Made by a program: the position numbers and the translations under genes | The notes under the pieces: model-generated | Seen by the model: the letters and a program-made list of their open reading frames with translations, nothing else | What the model was told of the DNA's origin: nothing | Databases searched by the model: none | In this document: one piece after another, positions 29,773-41,759 of the stretch | How the letters are laid out: the number at the start of each line of letters is the position of its first letter | Position numbering within the stretch: the stretch's first letter is position 1 | Assembly (NCBI GenBank): GCA_026982705.1 | Contig: JALSGP010000033.1 | Coordinates: 248,001-312,000 of the forward strand | DNA length: 64,000 bases | Reading direction: 5' to 3' | DNA from: Alphaproteobacteria bacterium | Lineage (GTDB): Bacteria; Pseudomonadota; Alphaproteobacteria; Geminicoccales; Geminicoccaceae

Positions 29773-30462
29773 GTGTCCGGGCGCCCCCGCCGCCGCAATG
29801 CCGAGGTGCTGGCCGGGCTCCTCGACTGGCGTGGACGGCGGGTGCTGGACGCGGGCTGCGGGCGCGGCGCGCTGCTGGCTTGGCTGGTGCGCCGCGGCGC
29901 CCGGCCGGTGGGCCTCGATCCCGATGCCGAAGCCCTGCGCGCGGCCCGCGCGCGCCTTCCCGAGGTGCCGCTCGTGGCCGGGCGCGGGGAGGCGCTGCCG
30001 CTGGCGGGCGGCCGCTTCGATCTGGTGGTGTGGTTCAACGCCCTCCACCATGTGCCGGTCGTGGCCATGGCCAGGGCCCTCACGGAGTCCCTGCGGGTGC
30101 TGGCCGAGGGCGGCCGGCTGCTGGTGGTGGAGCCGCTGGCCGAGGGGCCCTGGTTCGAGGTGATGCGACCGCTCGAGGACGAGAGCGACGTGCGGGCGGC
30201 CGCCGCCGGGGCGGTGGACGCGCTGGTGGCGGTGCGGCGGGCGCGGCGGCTGCGGCGCGAGGAATGGTGCGATCCCGCCCGTCTCGACGGGTTCGCGGAA
30301 CTGCGGCGGCGTCTGCTCGCCGCCGATCCCGCCCGCGCCGCCCGCATCGCCGGGGTGGAGGCGGAGCTGGCGCGGCGCTTCGCCGAGCGGGCGGAGCCGC
30401 AGCCGGACGGCGGCTTCGTCCTCGCCCAGCCCATGCGGCTGGACCTGCTGGCGCCCGTGTGA
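29773..30462 (+). CDS. class I SAM-dependent methyltransferase
   Basis: 229 aa. Rossmann motif I LDAGCGRGALLAWL, acidic ribose ligand in GLDPDAEAL, and the post-motif FNALHHVPVVAMAR typical of Methyltransf_11 proteins. GTG start 3 nt after the fabG stop. Acceptor substrate is not readable. The C-terminal helical region (RRLRREEWCDPARLDGFAEL) is specific to this protein. Co-directional with fabG and the following transporter. Confidence 0.82.
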   Translation: MSGRPRRRNAEVLAGLLDWRGRRVLDAGCGRGALLAWLVRRGARPVGLDPDAEALRAARARLPEVPLVAGRGEALPLAGGRFDLVVWFNALHHVPVVAMARALTESLRVLAEGGRLLVVEPLAEGPWFEVMRPLEDESDVRAAAAGAVDALVAVRRARRLRREEWCDPARLDGFAELRRRLLAADPARAARIAGVEAELARRFAERAEPQPDGGFVLAQPMRLDLLAPV

Positions 30463-30469
30463 GGCCCCG

Positions 30470-31393
30470 GTGCTGGAGCGGCTGGCCCGGCACGGCGCAC
30501 CCGCCCTCGCCGCCGGCATCTTCCTGGGGCTGGCGCTGCCGGAGCTGGCGGCGGCGCTGCGGCCGCTGCTGGTGCCGGCCATCGCCGTCTCCTTCGTGGT
30601 GGCGCTGGCGCGGGTGGATCCGGGCCGGCTGCGCGCCCTCGCCCGCACGCCGCGCACCACCTTGCCACTGCTGTCGTGGCTGCTGCTGGGGGCACCGGCG
30701 CTGGTGATGTTCGTGACGGAACGGCCGGAGGTGCCGCCGGCCCTCGGCGACGCCCTGCTGCTCCACGCCGCCGCCCCGCCGGTGATGGCCTCGAGCGCGC
30801 TGGCGCTGCTGCTGGGGCTGGAGGTGGAGCTGGCCGTCCTCGCCACCACCGCCGCCACCCTGCTGGCGCCCCTCACCCTGGCGCTGGTGGTGCACGCCGC
30901 CGGCATCGAGGTGGCCGTCGCCGCCCCGGAGCTGGCGCTCCGCCTCGCCCTCCTGCTCGCCGTCTGCGGGCTGCTCGGCGCCTGGCTGCGCCGCCGCCTC
31001 GGGCCCCTCGGCCTGCTCGCCCACGCCCGCCGGCTGGACGGGGCGGCGGTGGCGGGGCTGCTGGTCTTCGCCGTCGCCGTCATGGACGGCGTGCGCGGTC
31101 GCCTCGCCGCCGATCCCGGCGCCTTCCTCGGTCTCCTCGCCGCCGCCTTCGCCCTCAATCTGGGGCTGCAGCTCGCGGGCGCCCTCCTCTTCGCCCACCA
31201 CGGCCGGCGCACCGCCCTCACGGTGGGGCTGCTCTCCGGCAACACCAATCTGGGCCTGGTGATGGCCGGTCTCGCCGACGTGGCGCCGCCGACCCTCGCC
31301 CTCTACGTGGCGCTGGCCCAGTTCCCCGTCTATCTGCTGCCGGCGCTGCTCCTGCCCCTCTGTCGCCGGCTGCTGGACGACGGCGACGGATGA
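30470..31393 (+). CDS. membrane transporter, BASS (bile-acid:sodium symporter)-like
   Basis: 307 aa with about nine to ten hydrophobic helices and almost no loops. LLSGNTNLGLVMAGLADVAPPT resembles the conserved discontinuous-helix region (GNxNLxL) of BASS-family sodium symporters, and ALARVDPGRLRALARTPRT the first cytoplasmic loop. GTG at 30470, 7 nt after the methyltransferase stop. Distant family membership; substrate unknown. Confidence 0.7.
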   Translation: MLERLARHGAPALAAGIFLGLALPELAAALRPLLVPAIAVSFVVALARVDPGRLRALARTPRTTLPLLSWLLLGAPALVMFVTERPEVPPALGDALLLHAAAPPVMASSALALLLGLEVELAVLATTAATLLAPLTLALVVHAAGIEVAVAAPELALRLALLLAVCGLLGAWLRRRLGPLGLLAHARRLDGAAVAGLLVFAVAVMDGVRGRLAADPGAFLGLLAAAFALNLGLQLAGALLFAHHGRRTALTVGLLSGNTNLGLVMAGLADVAPPTLALYVALAQFPVYLLPALLLPLCRRLLDDGDG

Positions 31394-31449
31394 CCGGCCG
31401 GCGGCTCCGTGCTAGGGAGGATGCGGACCGTCGTCCGGGGGGAGGGGCC

Positions 31450-32283
31450 GTGCACGTCGTCGAGGCCAACGGGGCGCGGATCCCGGCGCTGGGACTCGGC
31501 ACCTGGGAGCTGCGCGGCGCCGTCGCCATCCGCATCGTCGAGACGGCACTGGCGGCGGGTTACCGCCACATCGACACCGCCCAGATGTACGGCAACGAGC
31601 GGGAGGTGGGCATCGCCCTGCGGGCGAGCGGTCTGCCCCGCGAGGAGGTGTTCCTGGTCACCAAGGTCTGGCCCGACCGTTTCCGCCGCGGCGATCTGGA
31701 GCGGTCGGTGGCGGAGAGTCTGGAACGCCTCGGCACCGATTACGTGGACCTGGTGCTGCTGCACTGGCCCAGCCGCGAGGTCCCGCTGGCCGAGACGGTG
31801 GCGGCGCTGGTGGCGGTGCGCGCGCGCGGCCTCGCCCGCCACATCGGCGTCAGCAATTTCACCGTGGCGCTGCTCGAGGAGGCGGTGCGGCTGGCGGCGC
31901 CGGTGCCGCTGGTCACCGACCAGGTGGAATACCACCCCTTCCTCGCCCAGGGGCGGGTGCTGGCCGCCTGCCGCCGCCACGGCATGGCGCTCACCGCCTA
32001 CTGTCCGCTGGCGCGCGGGCGGGTCCTCCGCAACCCGGTGCTGCAGCGCATCGGCCGCCACTATGGCAAGAGCCCGGCCCAGGTGGCGCTGCGCTGGCTG
32101 GTCCAGCAGGAGGGCGTGGTGGCCATCCCCCGCTCCTCGCGGCCGGAACACGTGCGGCGCAATTTCGAGATCTGGGACTTCCACCTCACCGAGGCCGAGA
32201 TGGCGGAGATCGCCGCCCTCGCGAGTCCCTCGGGCCGCATCGTCGATCTGCCCGACCTCGCGCCGGCGTGGGACGAGGGCTAG
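31450..32283 (+). CDS. aldo/keto reductase
   Basis: 277 aa, TIM-barrel AKR family, DkgA/DkgB-like length. Catalytic tetrad: Asp in HIDTAQMYGNE, Tyr in the same motif, Lys in VTKVWPD and His in VLLHWPS. NADPH-site segment AIPRSSRPEHVRRNFEIWDF. Likely a reductase of methylglyoxal or other small oxo compounds. The GTG at 31450 has GGGGGGAGG just upstream. Convergent with meaB with a 4-nt overlap. Confidence 0.93.
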   Translation: MHVVEANGARIPALGLGTWELRGAVAIRIVETALAAGYRHIDTAQMYGNEREVGIALRASGLPREEVFLVTKVWPDRFRRGDLERSVAESLERLGTDYVDLVLLHWPSREVPLAETVAALVAVRARGLARHIGVSNFTVALLEEAVRLAAPVPLVTDQVEYHPFLAQGRVLAACRRHGMALTAYCPLARGRVLRNPVLQRIGRHYGKSPAQVALRWLVQQEGVVAIPRSSRPEHVRRNFEIWDFHLTEAEMAEIAALASPSGRIVDLPDLAPAWDEG

Positions 32284-33193
32284 ATGCCGTCCCGGTCCGC
32301 GCCCCCGGCATCCAGGGCCGCGGCGAAGGCAGCGTAGCGGGCGAAGGGGGAACGGCCGGGCAGCTCGGCGGCGCGGCCCCGCAGGCGACGCAGACCCGAG
32401 CGGCCGAACTCCTCCCGCACCATCGCCTCGAGCCAGGCCTCCGCCTGACGCGCGCGGCGGCGGACGAGCTCGCCCGAGCGGAGGAGGGCGGCGAAGCCGT
32501 CCTCCACCGCCGCGAGCAGGGTGTCGAGCCCCTCGCCACTCCGGGCCGAGACCGCCAGCACCGGCAGCTCCGACCCCAGCGCCCCGCGGCGGACGGCGAG
32601 CTCCAGCTCGCGCCGCGTGCGCTCGGCCACCGCGCCCAGATCCGCCTTGGTCACCGCCACCAGATCCGGGATCTCGAGGATGCCGGCCTTGAGGAACTGG
32701 AGGAGGTCGCCGGCGGCCGGCTGCATCGCCAGCAGCACCAGATCGGCGAGATCGGCGATGTCGGTCTCGCTCTGGCCCACGCCCACCGTCTCCACCAGCA
32801 CCCGGTCGAAGAGGGCGCGCAGGAGGGTGACCACCGGCGGGCACAGGTCGGCGAGACCGCCCAGCCGCGCGCGGGCGGCCAGCGAGCGCACGAAGAGGCC
32901 GCTGTCCTCCGGGTCGAGGTCGAGGCGGGTGCGGTCGCCCAGGAGCGCGCCGCCGGAGCGGCGGGAGGAGGGGTCCACCGCCACCACCGCCACGGTGAGC
33001 CCCCGTGCCCGCCAACGGCGGACCAGCGCCCCCACCAGCGTCGACTTGCCCACGCCGGGCGGACCGGTGAGCCCCAGCACCCGCGCCCGCGGGGCCGCGA
33101 AGGCCTCCTCCAGGAGGGCCAGCGTCGCGGGAGCGAGGGGATCGGTCTCGACGGCGGCGAGCGCCCGCGCCAGCGCCGCCTTGCCGCCGGCCC

Positions 33194-33221
<28 letters not shown>
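32280..33221 (-). CDS. meaB: MeaB/ArgK-type GTPase, methylmalonyl-CoA mutase chaperone
   Basis: 313 aa G3E GTPase that protects and reloads cobalamin-dependent acyl-CoA mutases. Walker A GLTGPPGVGKSTL, DPSSRRSGGALLGDR switch region, VETVGVGQSE, and KADLG near the guanine site. Typical MeaB N-terminal arm and a C-terminal dimerisation helix. It overlaps ppdK by 28 nt, so it is the last gene of glyQ-glyS-ppdK-meaB. No mutase gene is in the window; mmsA at 4692 makes propionyl-CoA, which would feed such a mutase. Confidence 0.94.
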
Positions 33222-35890
<2,669 letters not shown>

Positions 35891-35903
35891 CGACACCCCT
35901 CCG

Positions 35904-37997
35904 TCATGCCGTCGTCGTCTCGCGGTCCTCGATGCGCGAGAAGTCGGCGATCCGCTCGAACACCCGACGCAGCCGGTCGAGGAGCAGGAGACGGTTGGCG
36001 CGCAGGTCCGGCTCGTCGACGTTGACGCGCACCCGGTCGAAGAAGGCGTCCACCACGGGCCGTGTGGCCGCCAGCGCCCGCATGGCGCCCGCGAAGTCCT
36101 CCGCCGCGAGGGCGCGGGCGATCTCCGCCTCGGCCCGGACCAGCGCCGCGTGGAGCGCGCGCTCCTCCGGCGCCCGCAGCAGGGCGGGATCGGGCTCGCC
36201 GGCGTACTCCCGACGGTCCTTCCGGGACTCGATGGCGACGATGTTGCGGGCACGGCGATAGGCCGTGAGCAGATCGCGCCCGTCGGCGCCGGCGAGGAAG
36301 CGGTCCAGCGCCTCCACCCGCCGGAGCAGACGGGCGAGATCGTCGTCGGGGACGATGGCGAAGACCGCCTGCACCCGGTCGTGGCGCACGCCCCGCTCCC
36401 GCAGGTGCGCCACCAGCCGGTCGGCGAAGAAGCGCAGCATCTCGCCGGTGAAGGCCTCGCGGTCGAGGGCGGCGAAGCGGCGGCCGTAGAGGTCGAGGGC
36501 GGTGGCGAAGACCTCCGCCAGCGGCAGCCTGAGGTCGTTCTCCAGCACCAGCCGGATCACGCCCAGCGCCGCCCGCCGCAGCGCGAAGGGGTCCTTGGAG
36601 CCGGTGGGGCGGATGCCGGCGGCGAAGAAGCCGGCCAGGGTGTCGATGCGGTCGGCGAGGGCCAGCGCCACCGCCACCGGCGCCCGCGGACAGTCGTCCT
36701 CCGGTCCCTTCGGCCGGTAGTGCCAGGCGATGGCCTCGGCCACCCGCGCGTCCTCGCCCTGGTGACGGGCGTAGTAGCCGCCCATGACGCCCTGCAGCTC
36801 CGGGAACTCGGCCACCATGCCCGTCACGAGATCGGCCTTGCAGAGACGGGCGGCACGGGCGGAGAGGACGGGATCGGCGCCGGGGACGTGGCGGGCGAGG
36901 GCCGGGGTGAGCGATTCGAGGCGCGCCACCTTCTCCGCGAGGGTGCCGAGCTGCTGGTGGAAGACCACCTTCTCCAGCATGGGCAGGCGATCCTCCAGCG
37001 GCACCCGGCGGTCGTTCTCCCAGAAGAAGCGCGCGTCCCACAGCCGCGCCCGCAGCACCCGCTCGTTGCCGGCCACCACCGCGGCGCCGCCGTCGCGGGT
37101 CTCGGTGTCGGCCACCACCAGGAAGCGCGGCGCGAGGCGTCCCTCCGCGTCCTCCAGTGCCAGATAGCGCTGGTGGGTGCGCATGGAGGTGACCAGCACC
37201 TCCGGCGGCAGGTCCATGAAGGCGGGATCGATGCGGCCCAGGAGCACCACCGGCCATTCCACGAGGCCGGCGAGCTCGGCGAGGAGGGCCGGATCCTCCC
37301 GCAGCCGCAGCCCCTCCCCGGCGGCGAGGCGGCGGGCCTCGGCGAGGATGCGGGCGGCCCGCGCCTCCGGCTCCAGCAGCACCTTCGCCGCCTCCAGCCC
37401 CCGCCGGTAGTCGGCGAAGTCGCGCACGGCGAAGCCGCCGGGGGCCATGAAGCGGTGGCCGCGGGTGCGATCGCCGCTCTCCACCGGTCCGAATCGGAAG
37501 CGCACCGGCCGGCCGTCGAACAGGCAGAGGATGCCGTGGAGCGGCCGCACCCAGCGCACCCGGTACGTCCCCCAGCGCATGGACCTGGGCCAGGGAAAGC
37601 GGGCGAGGCGTTCGGGCAGGTGCTGGGCCAGCAGCTCGGCGGTGGGGCGGCCGCGACGCTCGATCACCGCCACGAGATGGCGGCCCCGGCGGGGATCCTC
37701 CCGCTCCTCCAGGCGGAAGTCCTGTCCCTCGAGGCTGCGCAAAAAGCCTCGACGGGCCCGCTCCGGCGCGTCCACCCGCGGGCCGCGCCGCTCCGTCACC
37801 CGGTCCGGCTGGCGGGTGGCGAGATCCTCCACCACCGCCACCAGCCGTCGCGGCGTCGCGAAGGTGCGGATGGCGCCGTGGTCCAGCTCCTGTTCGGCGA
37901 ACAGCGCCTCCAGCAGGCGGGCGAGATCGCGCCGGGCCCCCGCCTGCAGGGCCGCGGGGATCTCCTCGGAATAGAGCTCCAGCAGGAGTTCAGCCAT
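35904..37997 (-). CDS. glyS: glycyl-tRNA synthetase beta subunit
   Basis: 697 aa, the tRNA-binding beta chain of the alpha2-beta2 enzyme. [15 protein letters not shown] start, [56 protein letters not shown] in the anticodon-binding part. The ATG at 37997 lies within the glyQ end (8-nt overlap); the longer frame back to 38066 is not needed. Co-transcribed with glyQ, ppdK and meaB. Confidence 0.97.
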   Translation of the reverse strand: MAELLLELYSEEIPAALQAGARRDLARLLEALFAEQELDHGAIRTFATPRRLVAVVEDLATRQPDRVTERRGPRVDAPERARRGFLRSLEGQDFRLEEREDPRRGRHLVAVIERRGRPTAELLAQHLPERLARFPWPRSMRWGTYRVRWVRPLHGILCLFDGRPVRFRFGPVESGDRTRGHRFMAPGGFAVRDFADYRRGLEAAKVLLEPEARAARILAEARRLAAGEGLRLREDPALLAELAGLVEWPVVLLGRIDPAFMDLPPEVLVTSMRTHQRYLALEDAEGRLAPRFLVVADTETRDGGAAVVAGNERVLRARLWDARFFWENDRRVPLEDRLPMLEKVVFHQQLGTLAEKVARLESLTPALARHVPGADPVLSARAARLCKADLVTGMVAEFPELQGVMGGYYARHQGEDARVAEAIAWHYRPKGPEDDCPRAPVAVALALADRIDTLAGFFAAGIRPTGSKDPFALRRAALGVIRLVLENDLRLPLAEVFATALDLYGRRFAALDREAFTGEMLRFFADRLVAHLRERGVRHDRVQAVFAIVPDDDLARLLRRVEALDRFLAGADGRDLLTAYRRARNIVAIESRKDRREYAGEPDPALLRAPEERALHAALVRAEAEIARALAAEDFAGAMRALAATRPVVDAFFDRVRVNVDEPDLRANRLLLLDRLRRVFERIADFSRIEDRETTTA

Positions 37998-38880
37998 CGG
38001 CCGCCGTCCCCCGGCCGCGGGCGGCGAGCCAGGCCTCGGCGCAGGCCCGCGCCAGCGCCCGCACACGGGCGATGTAGGCCTGGCGCTCGGCCACGCCGAT
38101 CACCCCGCGGGCATCCAGCAGGTTGAAGATGTGGCTCGCCTTGAGGCACTGGTCGTAGGCCGGCAGCGGCAGACCGAACTCGAGGATGTGCCGACACTCG
38201 CGCTCGGCGTCCTCGAAGTGACGGAACAGCATGTCCGTGTCCGCCACCTCGAAGTTGTACTTCGAGTACTCCCGTTCGTTCTGGAGGAAGACGTCGCCGT
38301 AGGTGGTTCCCCGACCGTTCCAGTCCAGCTCGAAGACGTTCTCCACGCCCTGCACGTACATGGCCAGCCGTTCGAGACCGTAGGTGATCTCGCCGGTGAC
38401 CGGGTCGCAGTCGATGCCGCCCACCTGCTGGAAGTAGGTGAACTGGGTCACCTCCATGCCGTCGCACCAGACCTCCCAGCCGAGGCCCCAGGCGCCGAGG
38501 GTGGGGCTCTCCCAGTCGTCCTCCACGAAGCGCAGGTCGTGGAGCGTCGGGTCGATGCCGAGGGCCTGGAGGCTCCGCAGATAGACCTCCTGGATGTCGT
38601 CCGGCGAGGGCTTCAGCACCACCTGGAACTGATAATAGTGTTGCAGGCGGTTGGGGTTCTCGCCGTAGCGGCCGTCGGTGGGCCGGCGCGAGGGCTGGAC
38701 GTAGGCCGCCTTCCAGGGCTCGGGGCCGAGGGCGCGCAGCGTGGTGGCGGGATGGAAGGTGCCGGCGCCCACCTCCATGTCGTAGGGCTGGAGCAGCACG
38801 CAGCCGTAGTCGGCCCAGAACTGCTGGAGTCGCAGCACGAGCTCCTGGAAGGAGCGGGGCGGTTCCTTCGGCGGGGACAT
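37990..38880 (-). CDS. glyQ: glycyl-tRNA synthetase alpha subunit
   Basis: 296 aa catalytic subunit that activates glycine. [53 protein letters not shown] and [19 protein letters not shown] are all standard. ATG at 38880. First gene of the glyQ-glyS-ppdK-meaB operon, with a good promoter 42 nt upstream. The last residues overlap glyS by 8 nt. Confidence 0.98.
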   Translation of the reverse strand: MSPPKEPPRSFQELVLRLQQFWADYGCVLLQPYDMEVGAGTFHPATTLRALGPEPWKAAYVQPSRRPTDGRYGENPNRLQHYYQFQVVLKPSPDDIQEVYLRSLQALGIDPTLHDLRFVEDDWESPTLGAWGLGWEVWCDGMEVTQFTYFQQVGGIDCDPVTGEITYGLERLAMYVQGVENVFELDWNGRGTTYGDVFLQNEREYSKYNFEVADTDMLFRHFEDAERECRHILEFGLPLPAYDQCLKASHIFNLLDARGVIGVAERQAYIARVRALARACAEAWLAARGRGTAADG

Positions 38881-38921
38881 GGCGATCGCCGGGGGACCCT
38901 CGGTCTTGTTGCGGCGCCGAA

Positions 38922-38950
38922 AGCGTAGTGTCCGGCCGGATCGGGGTCAA
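38922..38950 (-). promoter_or_regulatory. sigma-70-type promoter of glyQ-glyS-ppdK-meaB
   Basis: On the minus strand: TTGACC (38945-38950), exactly 17 nt, then TACGCT (38922-38927). Predicted start near 38915, about 35 nt before the glyQ ATG at 38880. Both boxes are fair matches and the spacing is ideal. It is the only clear promoter upstream of the four-gene unit. Confidence 0.62.
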
Positions 38951-39042
38951 CCGCCGGGTCCTCGCCGGTGCATCCCCGGACGGGGCTTGCCGGCCGGTCC
39001 CGGCGGGCGCAGATGGGGACGGGGACGGCGCACGAGACGCGC

Positions 39043-40602
39043 ATGCCGCGCACCGATCCCGACGACCATGTGCTGCTGACCCCGGCCGCCGCGGCGGCGG
39101 TGGACCGCACCGCCATGGCCGACGGGATCGCCGGCCACGTGCTCATGGAGAACGCCGGCCGTGCCGTGTTCCGCGAGATCCTGAGGCGCTTCCCGCCGCG
39201 GCCGGTGGCGGTGCTGTGCGGTCCCGGCAACAATGGCGGCGACGGCTGGGTGGTGGCGCGGCGCCTGCGGGAAGCGGGCTGGCCGGTGCGGGTGCTCGCC
39301 CTGGTGCCGAGAGAGCGTCTCGCGGGCGACGCCGCCCGCGCCGCCGCCCGCTACGACGGCCCGGTGGCGCCCCTCGCCCCGGAGGGGCTGGCCGGGGCCG
39401 GGCTGGTGGTGGACGCCCTCTTCGGTGCCGGCCTCTCCCGCGATCTCGAGGGCCCCGCCCGGGCGGTGGTGGAGACGGCGACGGCGGCCGGCCTGCCGGT
39501 GGTGGCGGTGGACGTCCCCTCCGGGGTCGACGGCGCCACCGGCGCGGTCCGCGGGGCGGCACCCCGCTGCGGGCTCACCGTCACCTTCGTGCGGGCCAAG
39601 CCCGGCCATCTGCTGCTGCCCGGCCGGCTGTACGTGGGCGAGCTGGTGGTGGCGGACATCGGGATCACCGACGATCACGTCCGCGCCCACGACGAGGGGC
39701 TGCGCCGCCTGCACCCCGCCCTCTTCCGCCATCTCCTGCGCCCGCGCACGCCCCTCGACCACAAGTACCGCTTCGGCCACGCGGTGGTGGTGGGCGGGCC
39801 GCCGCACGCCACCGGCGCCACCCGCATGGCGGCGGAGGCGGCACTGCGGGCCGGCTGCGGACTGGTCACCGTCGCCTGCACGCCCGAGGCGCTTCCGGTC
39901 TACGCCGCCCGTCACACGGCGGTGATGACGCGGCCGTGGCGCCACGGGGCGGAGCTGGACGCGCTGCTGGCCGACCGCCGGGTGACGGCGCTGCTGTTCG
40001 GGCCGGCCGCCGGCGTCGACGACGGGACCCGCGCGCTGGTCCCGCGGCTGCTGGCCCACGGCCGCCCCACCGTCCTGGACGCCGACGCCCTCACCGTCTT
40101 TCGCGACGATCCCGCGGCCCTCTTCGACCGGCTCGGGCCCCACTGCGTGCTCACGCCCCACGACGGCGAATACGCCCGCCTGTTCCCCTTCCGCGGCGAC
40201 CGCCTGTCGCGGGCGCGGCGGGCGGCGGAGACGGCGGGGGCGGTGGTGCTGCTCAAGGGAGGCGACACGGTGGTGGCGGCGCCGGACGGCCGCGCCGCCG
40301 TCATGGCCGACGCCCCGGCGGAACTGGCGACCGCCGGCAGCGGCGACGTGCTGGCGGGGATCCTCGTGGGCCTGCTGGCGCGGGGGCTGCCCGCCTTCGA
40401 GGCGGCCTGTGCGGCGGTGTGGCTGCACGCGGCGGCGGCGTGGCGGGCGGGAGGGCCGCTCACCGCCGAGACCCTGCTGGAGACCCTGCTGGCGGCCCGG
40501 GCCGAACTGGAACGGGAGGATGCCTGTCGGGCGGGCCTCCCGGAAGGAACGGCCGCCTCGTGCGTCGACGGGGAGGAGCCGGCGCGCTCGCTTCCGCGGT
40601 GA
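39043..40602 (+). CDS. bifunctional NAD(P)H-hydrate epimerase and ADP-dependent dehydratase
   Basis: Repairs hydrated NAD(P)H. About 519 aa. The N-terminal YjeF-N epimerase domain (LCGPGNNGGDGWVVARRL, VVDALFGAGLSRDLEG, VDVPSGVDGATG) is fused to a ribokinase-like C-terminal dehydratase domain (TPHDGEYARLF, VLLKGGDTVV, ELATAGSGDVLAGILVGLLA). This is the NnrD/NnrE fusion found in most bacteria. ATG at 39043 chosen by homology to usual N-termini; ATG at 39013 is possible. Single gene, divergent from glyQ. Confidence 0.94.
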   Translation: MPRTDPDDHVLLTPAAAAAVDRTAMADGIAGHVLMENAGRAVFREILRRFPPRPVAVLCGPGNNGGDGWVVARRLREAGWPVRVLALVPRERLAGDAARAAARYDGPVAPLAPEGLAGAGLVVDALFGAGLSRDLEGPARAVVETATAAGLPVVAVDVPSGVDGATGAVRGAAPRCGLTVTFVRAKPGHLLLPGRLYVGELVVADIGITDDHVRAHDEGLRRLHPALFRHLLRPRTPLDHKYRFGHAVVVGGPPHATGATRMAAEAALRAGCGLVTVACTPEALPVYAARHTAVMTRPWRHGAELDALLADRRVTALLFGPAAGVDDGTRALVPRLLAHGRPTVLDADALTVFRDDPAALFDRLGPHCVLTPHDGEYARLFPFRGDRLSRARRAAETAGAVVLLKGGDTVVAAPDGRAAVMADAPAELATAGSGDVLAGILVGLLARGLPAFEAACAAVWLHAAAAWRAGGPLTAETLLETLLAARAELEREDACRAGLPEGTAASCVDGEEPARSLPR

Positions 40603-40625
40603 CGCGTACAAGCTTGCATTCCGGC

Positions 40626-40654
40626 TTTACGCGGACGCGCGGACCGCCTACACA
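40626..40654 (+). promoter_or_regulatory. possible promoter upstream of the bactofilin gene
   Basis: TTTACG (40626-40631), 17 nt, TACACA (40649-40654), predicted start near 40661 and about 53 nt before the bactofilin ATG. Both boxes are weak matches to consensus, so only the spacing and position support it. Confidence 0.33.
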
Positions 40655-40713
40655 GGTGGAGAGCCGTCGCTGCCGGCTTCGGTCGAACCCGTCCCGTGGA
40701 GGAGCCGCGTCCC

Positions 40714-41268
40714 ATGTTCAGTCGCAAGCGCGAGCCCGAGAAGTCCACCGCCCAGACCCGCACGCCGGCGGCGGAGGGCAGGGTGCCGGAGCAGGAGCTG
40801 GAGCTGCCGCGGCGCAGCGAGCCCGTCCGGCCCGCCGAGCGCGGCACGCCGGTGCCGCCGGAGGGCAAGCGGCTGATCGTGGGCCGCGGCATCAGCCTCT
40901 CCGGCGAGATCACCGCCTGCGACCGGCTGGTGGTGGAGGGCAGCGTCCAGGTCACCCTCAACCAGACCCGCGCCATCGAGATCACCGAGAGCGGCCGCTT
41001 CATGAACGGCAAGGCCGAGGTGGAGGAGGCGGAGATCAGCGGCGTCTACGAGGGCGAGCTCACCGTCCGCAACCGGCTGCTGATCCGCTCCACCGGCCGG
41101 GTCACCGGCAAGATCCGCTACGGCGAACTGGAGATCGAACGGGGCGGTCGCATCTCCGGCGAGGTGGAGGTGCTGGAGGGCGCACGCCCGCAGAGCGGTG
41201 GCGGTGCCGGCGGCAGCGCGGCCCGGCCGGTGGCCGGTGGTGCCGGCCCCGAGGCCAAGGCCTCCTGA
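40714..41268 (+). CDS. bactofilin (polymer-forming cytoskeletal protein)
   Basis: 184 aa. A Pro/charged N-terminal tail, then a right-handed beta-helix core (GRGISLSGEITACDRLVVEG, VEEAEISGVYEGELTV, STGRVTGKIRYGELEIE, GGRISGEVEVL) with the regular V/I and G spacing of bactofilins, then a Gly/Ala-rich tail. Such proteins self-assemble into membrane-associated filaments linked to cell shape and peptidoglycan. The ATG at 40714 has GGAGGAG 8-10 nt upstream and was chosen over a GTG at 40696. Confidence 0.93.
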   Translation: MFSRKREPEKSTAQTRTPAAEGRVPEQELELPRRSEPVRPAERGTPVPPEGKRLIVGRGISLSGEITACDRLVVEGSVQVTLNQTRAIEITESGRFMNGKAEVEEAEISGVYEGELTVRNRLLIRSTGRVTGKIRYGELEIERGGRISGEVEVLEGARPQSGGGAGGSAARPVAGGAGPEAKAS

Positions 41269-41297
41269 ACGGCCGCGGATCCGGAGAGGGTCGGGAG

Positions 41298-41759
41298 GTG
41301 TCGCGGATCCCGCATCTCCGATCCCTCGCGGCGGTGGCCTGGGTGGTGCCGGTCCTGGCCGGCTGCCTCGCCCCGACGCCGACGGCCCTCCGCGCGACGG
41401 CGACGGTCGAAGAGCCGGCGTCCGCCGGCGGTGCGGCGGTGACGAGGCCGGTGATCGCGCGTCCCCGGCCGTTGCCGCCGCGCGTCCGTCTCACGGGCGC
41501 GCCGGCCCCCTATCTGCGCGCGCTCCTGGGCGAGCCGAGCCTGCGCCGCAGCGAGCCGCCGGCGGAATACTGGCGCTACAGCTTCCCCCGCTGCACCCTC
41601 GACCTCTTCCTCTATGCCGACACCCCCTTCGCCGAGCCGAAGGTGGTCTATTGGGAGCTGCGTTCGCCCTGGCCGGGGGCGGGGTTCGACGGCTGCGCCG
41701 ACATGCGCGCCCGCTTCGACCGGCCGGCCCCGGCGTCGCCGGCCGCCCCGGAGATCTGA
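41298..41759 (+). CDS. SmpA/OmlA-like outer-membrane lipoprotein
   Basis: 153 aa. Lipobox VLAGCLAP after a short hydrophobic segment. The C-terminal domain carries LLGEPSLRRSEPPAEYWRYS and CTLDLFLYAD, the pattern of small SmpA/BamE-like lipoproteins common in alphaproteobacteria. GTG at 41298, 29 nt after the bactofilin stop. Its 3' 112 nt overlap the convergent methyltransferase gene, an unusually long overlap. Confidence 0.82.
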   Translation: MSRIPHLRSLAAVAWVVPVLAGCLAPTPTALRATATVEEPASAGGAAVTRPVIARPRPLPPRVRLTGAPAPYLRALLGEPSLRRSEPPAEYWRYSFPRCTLDLFLYADTPFAEPKVVYWELRSPWPGAGFDGCADMRARFDRPAPASPAAPEI

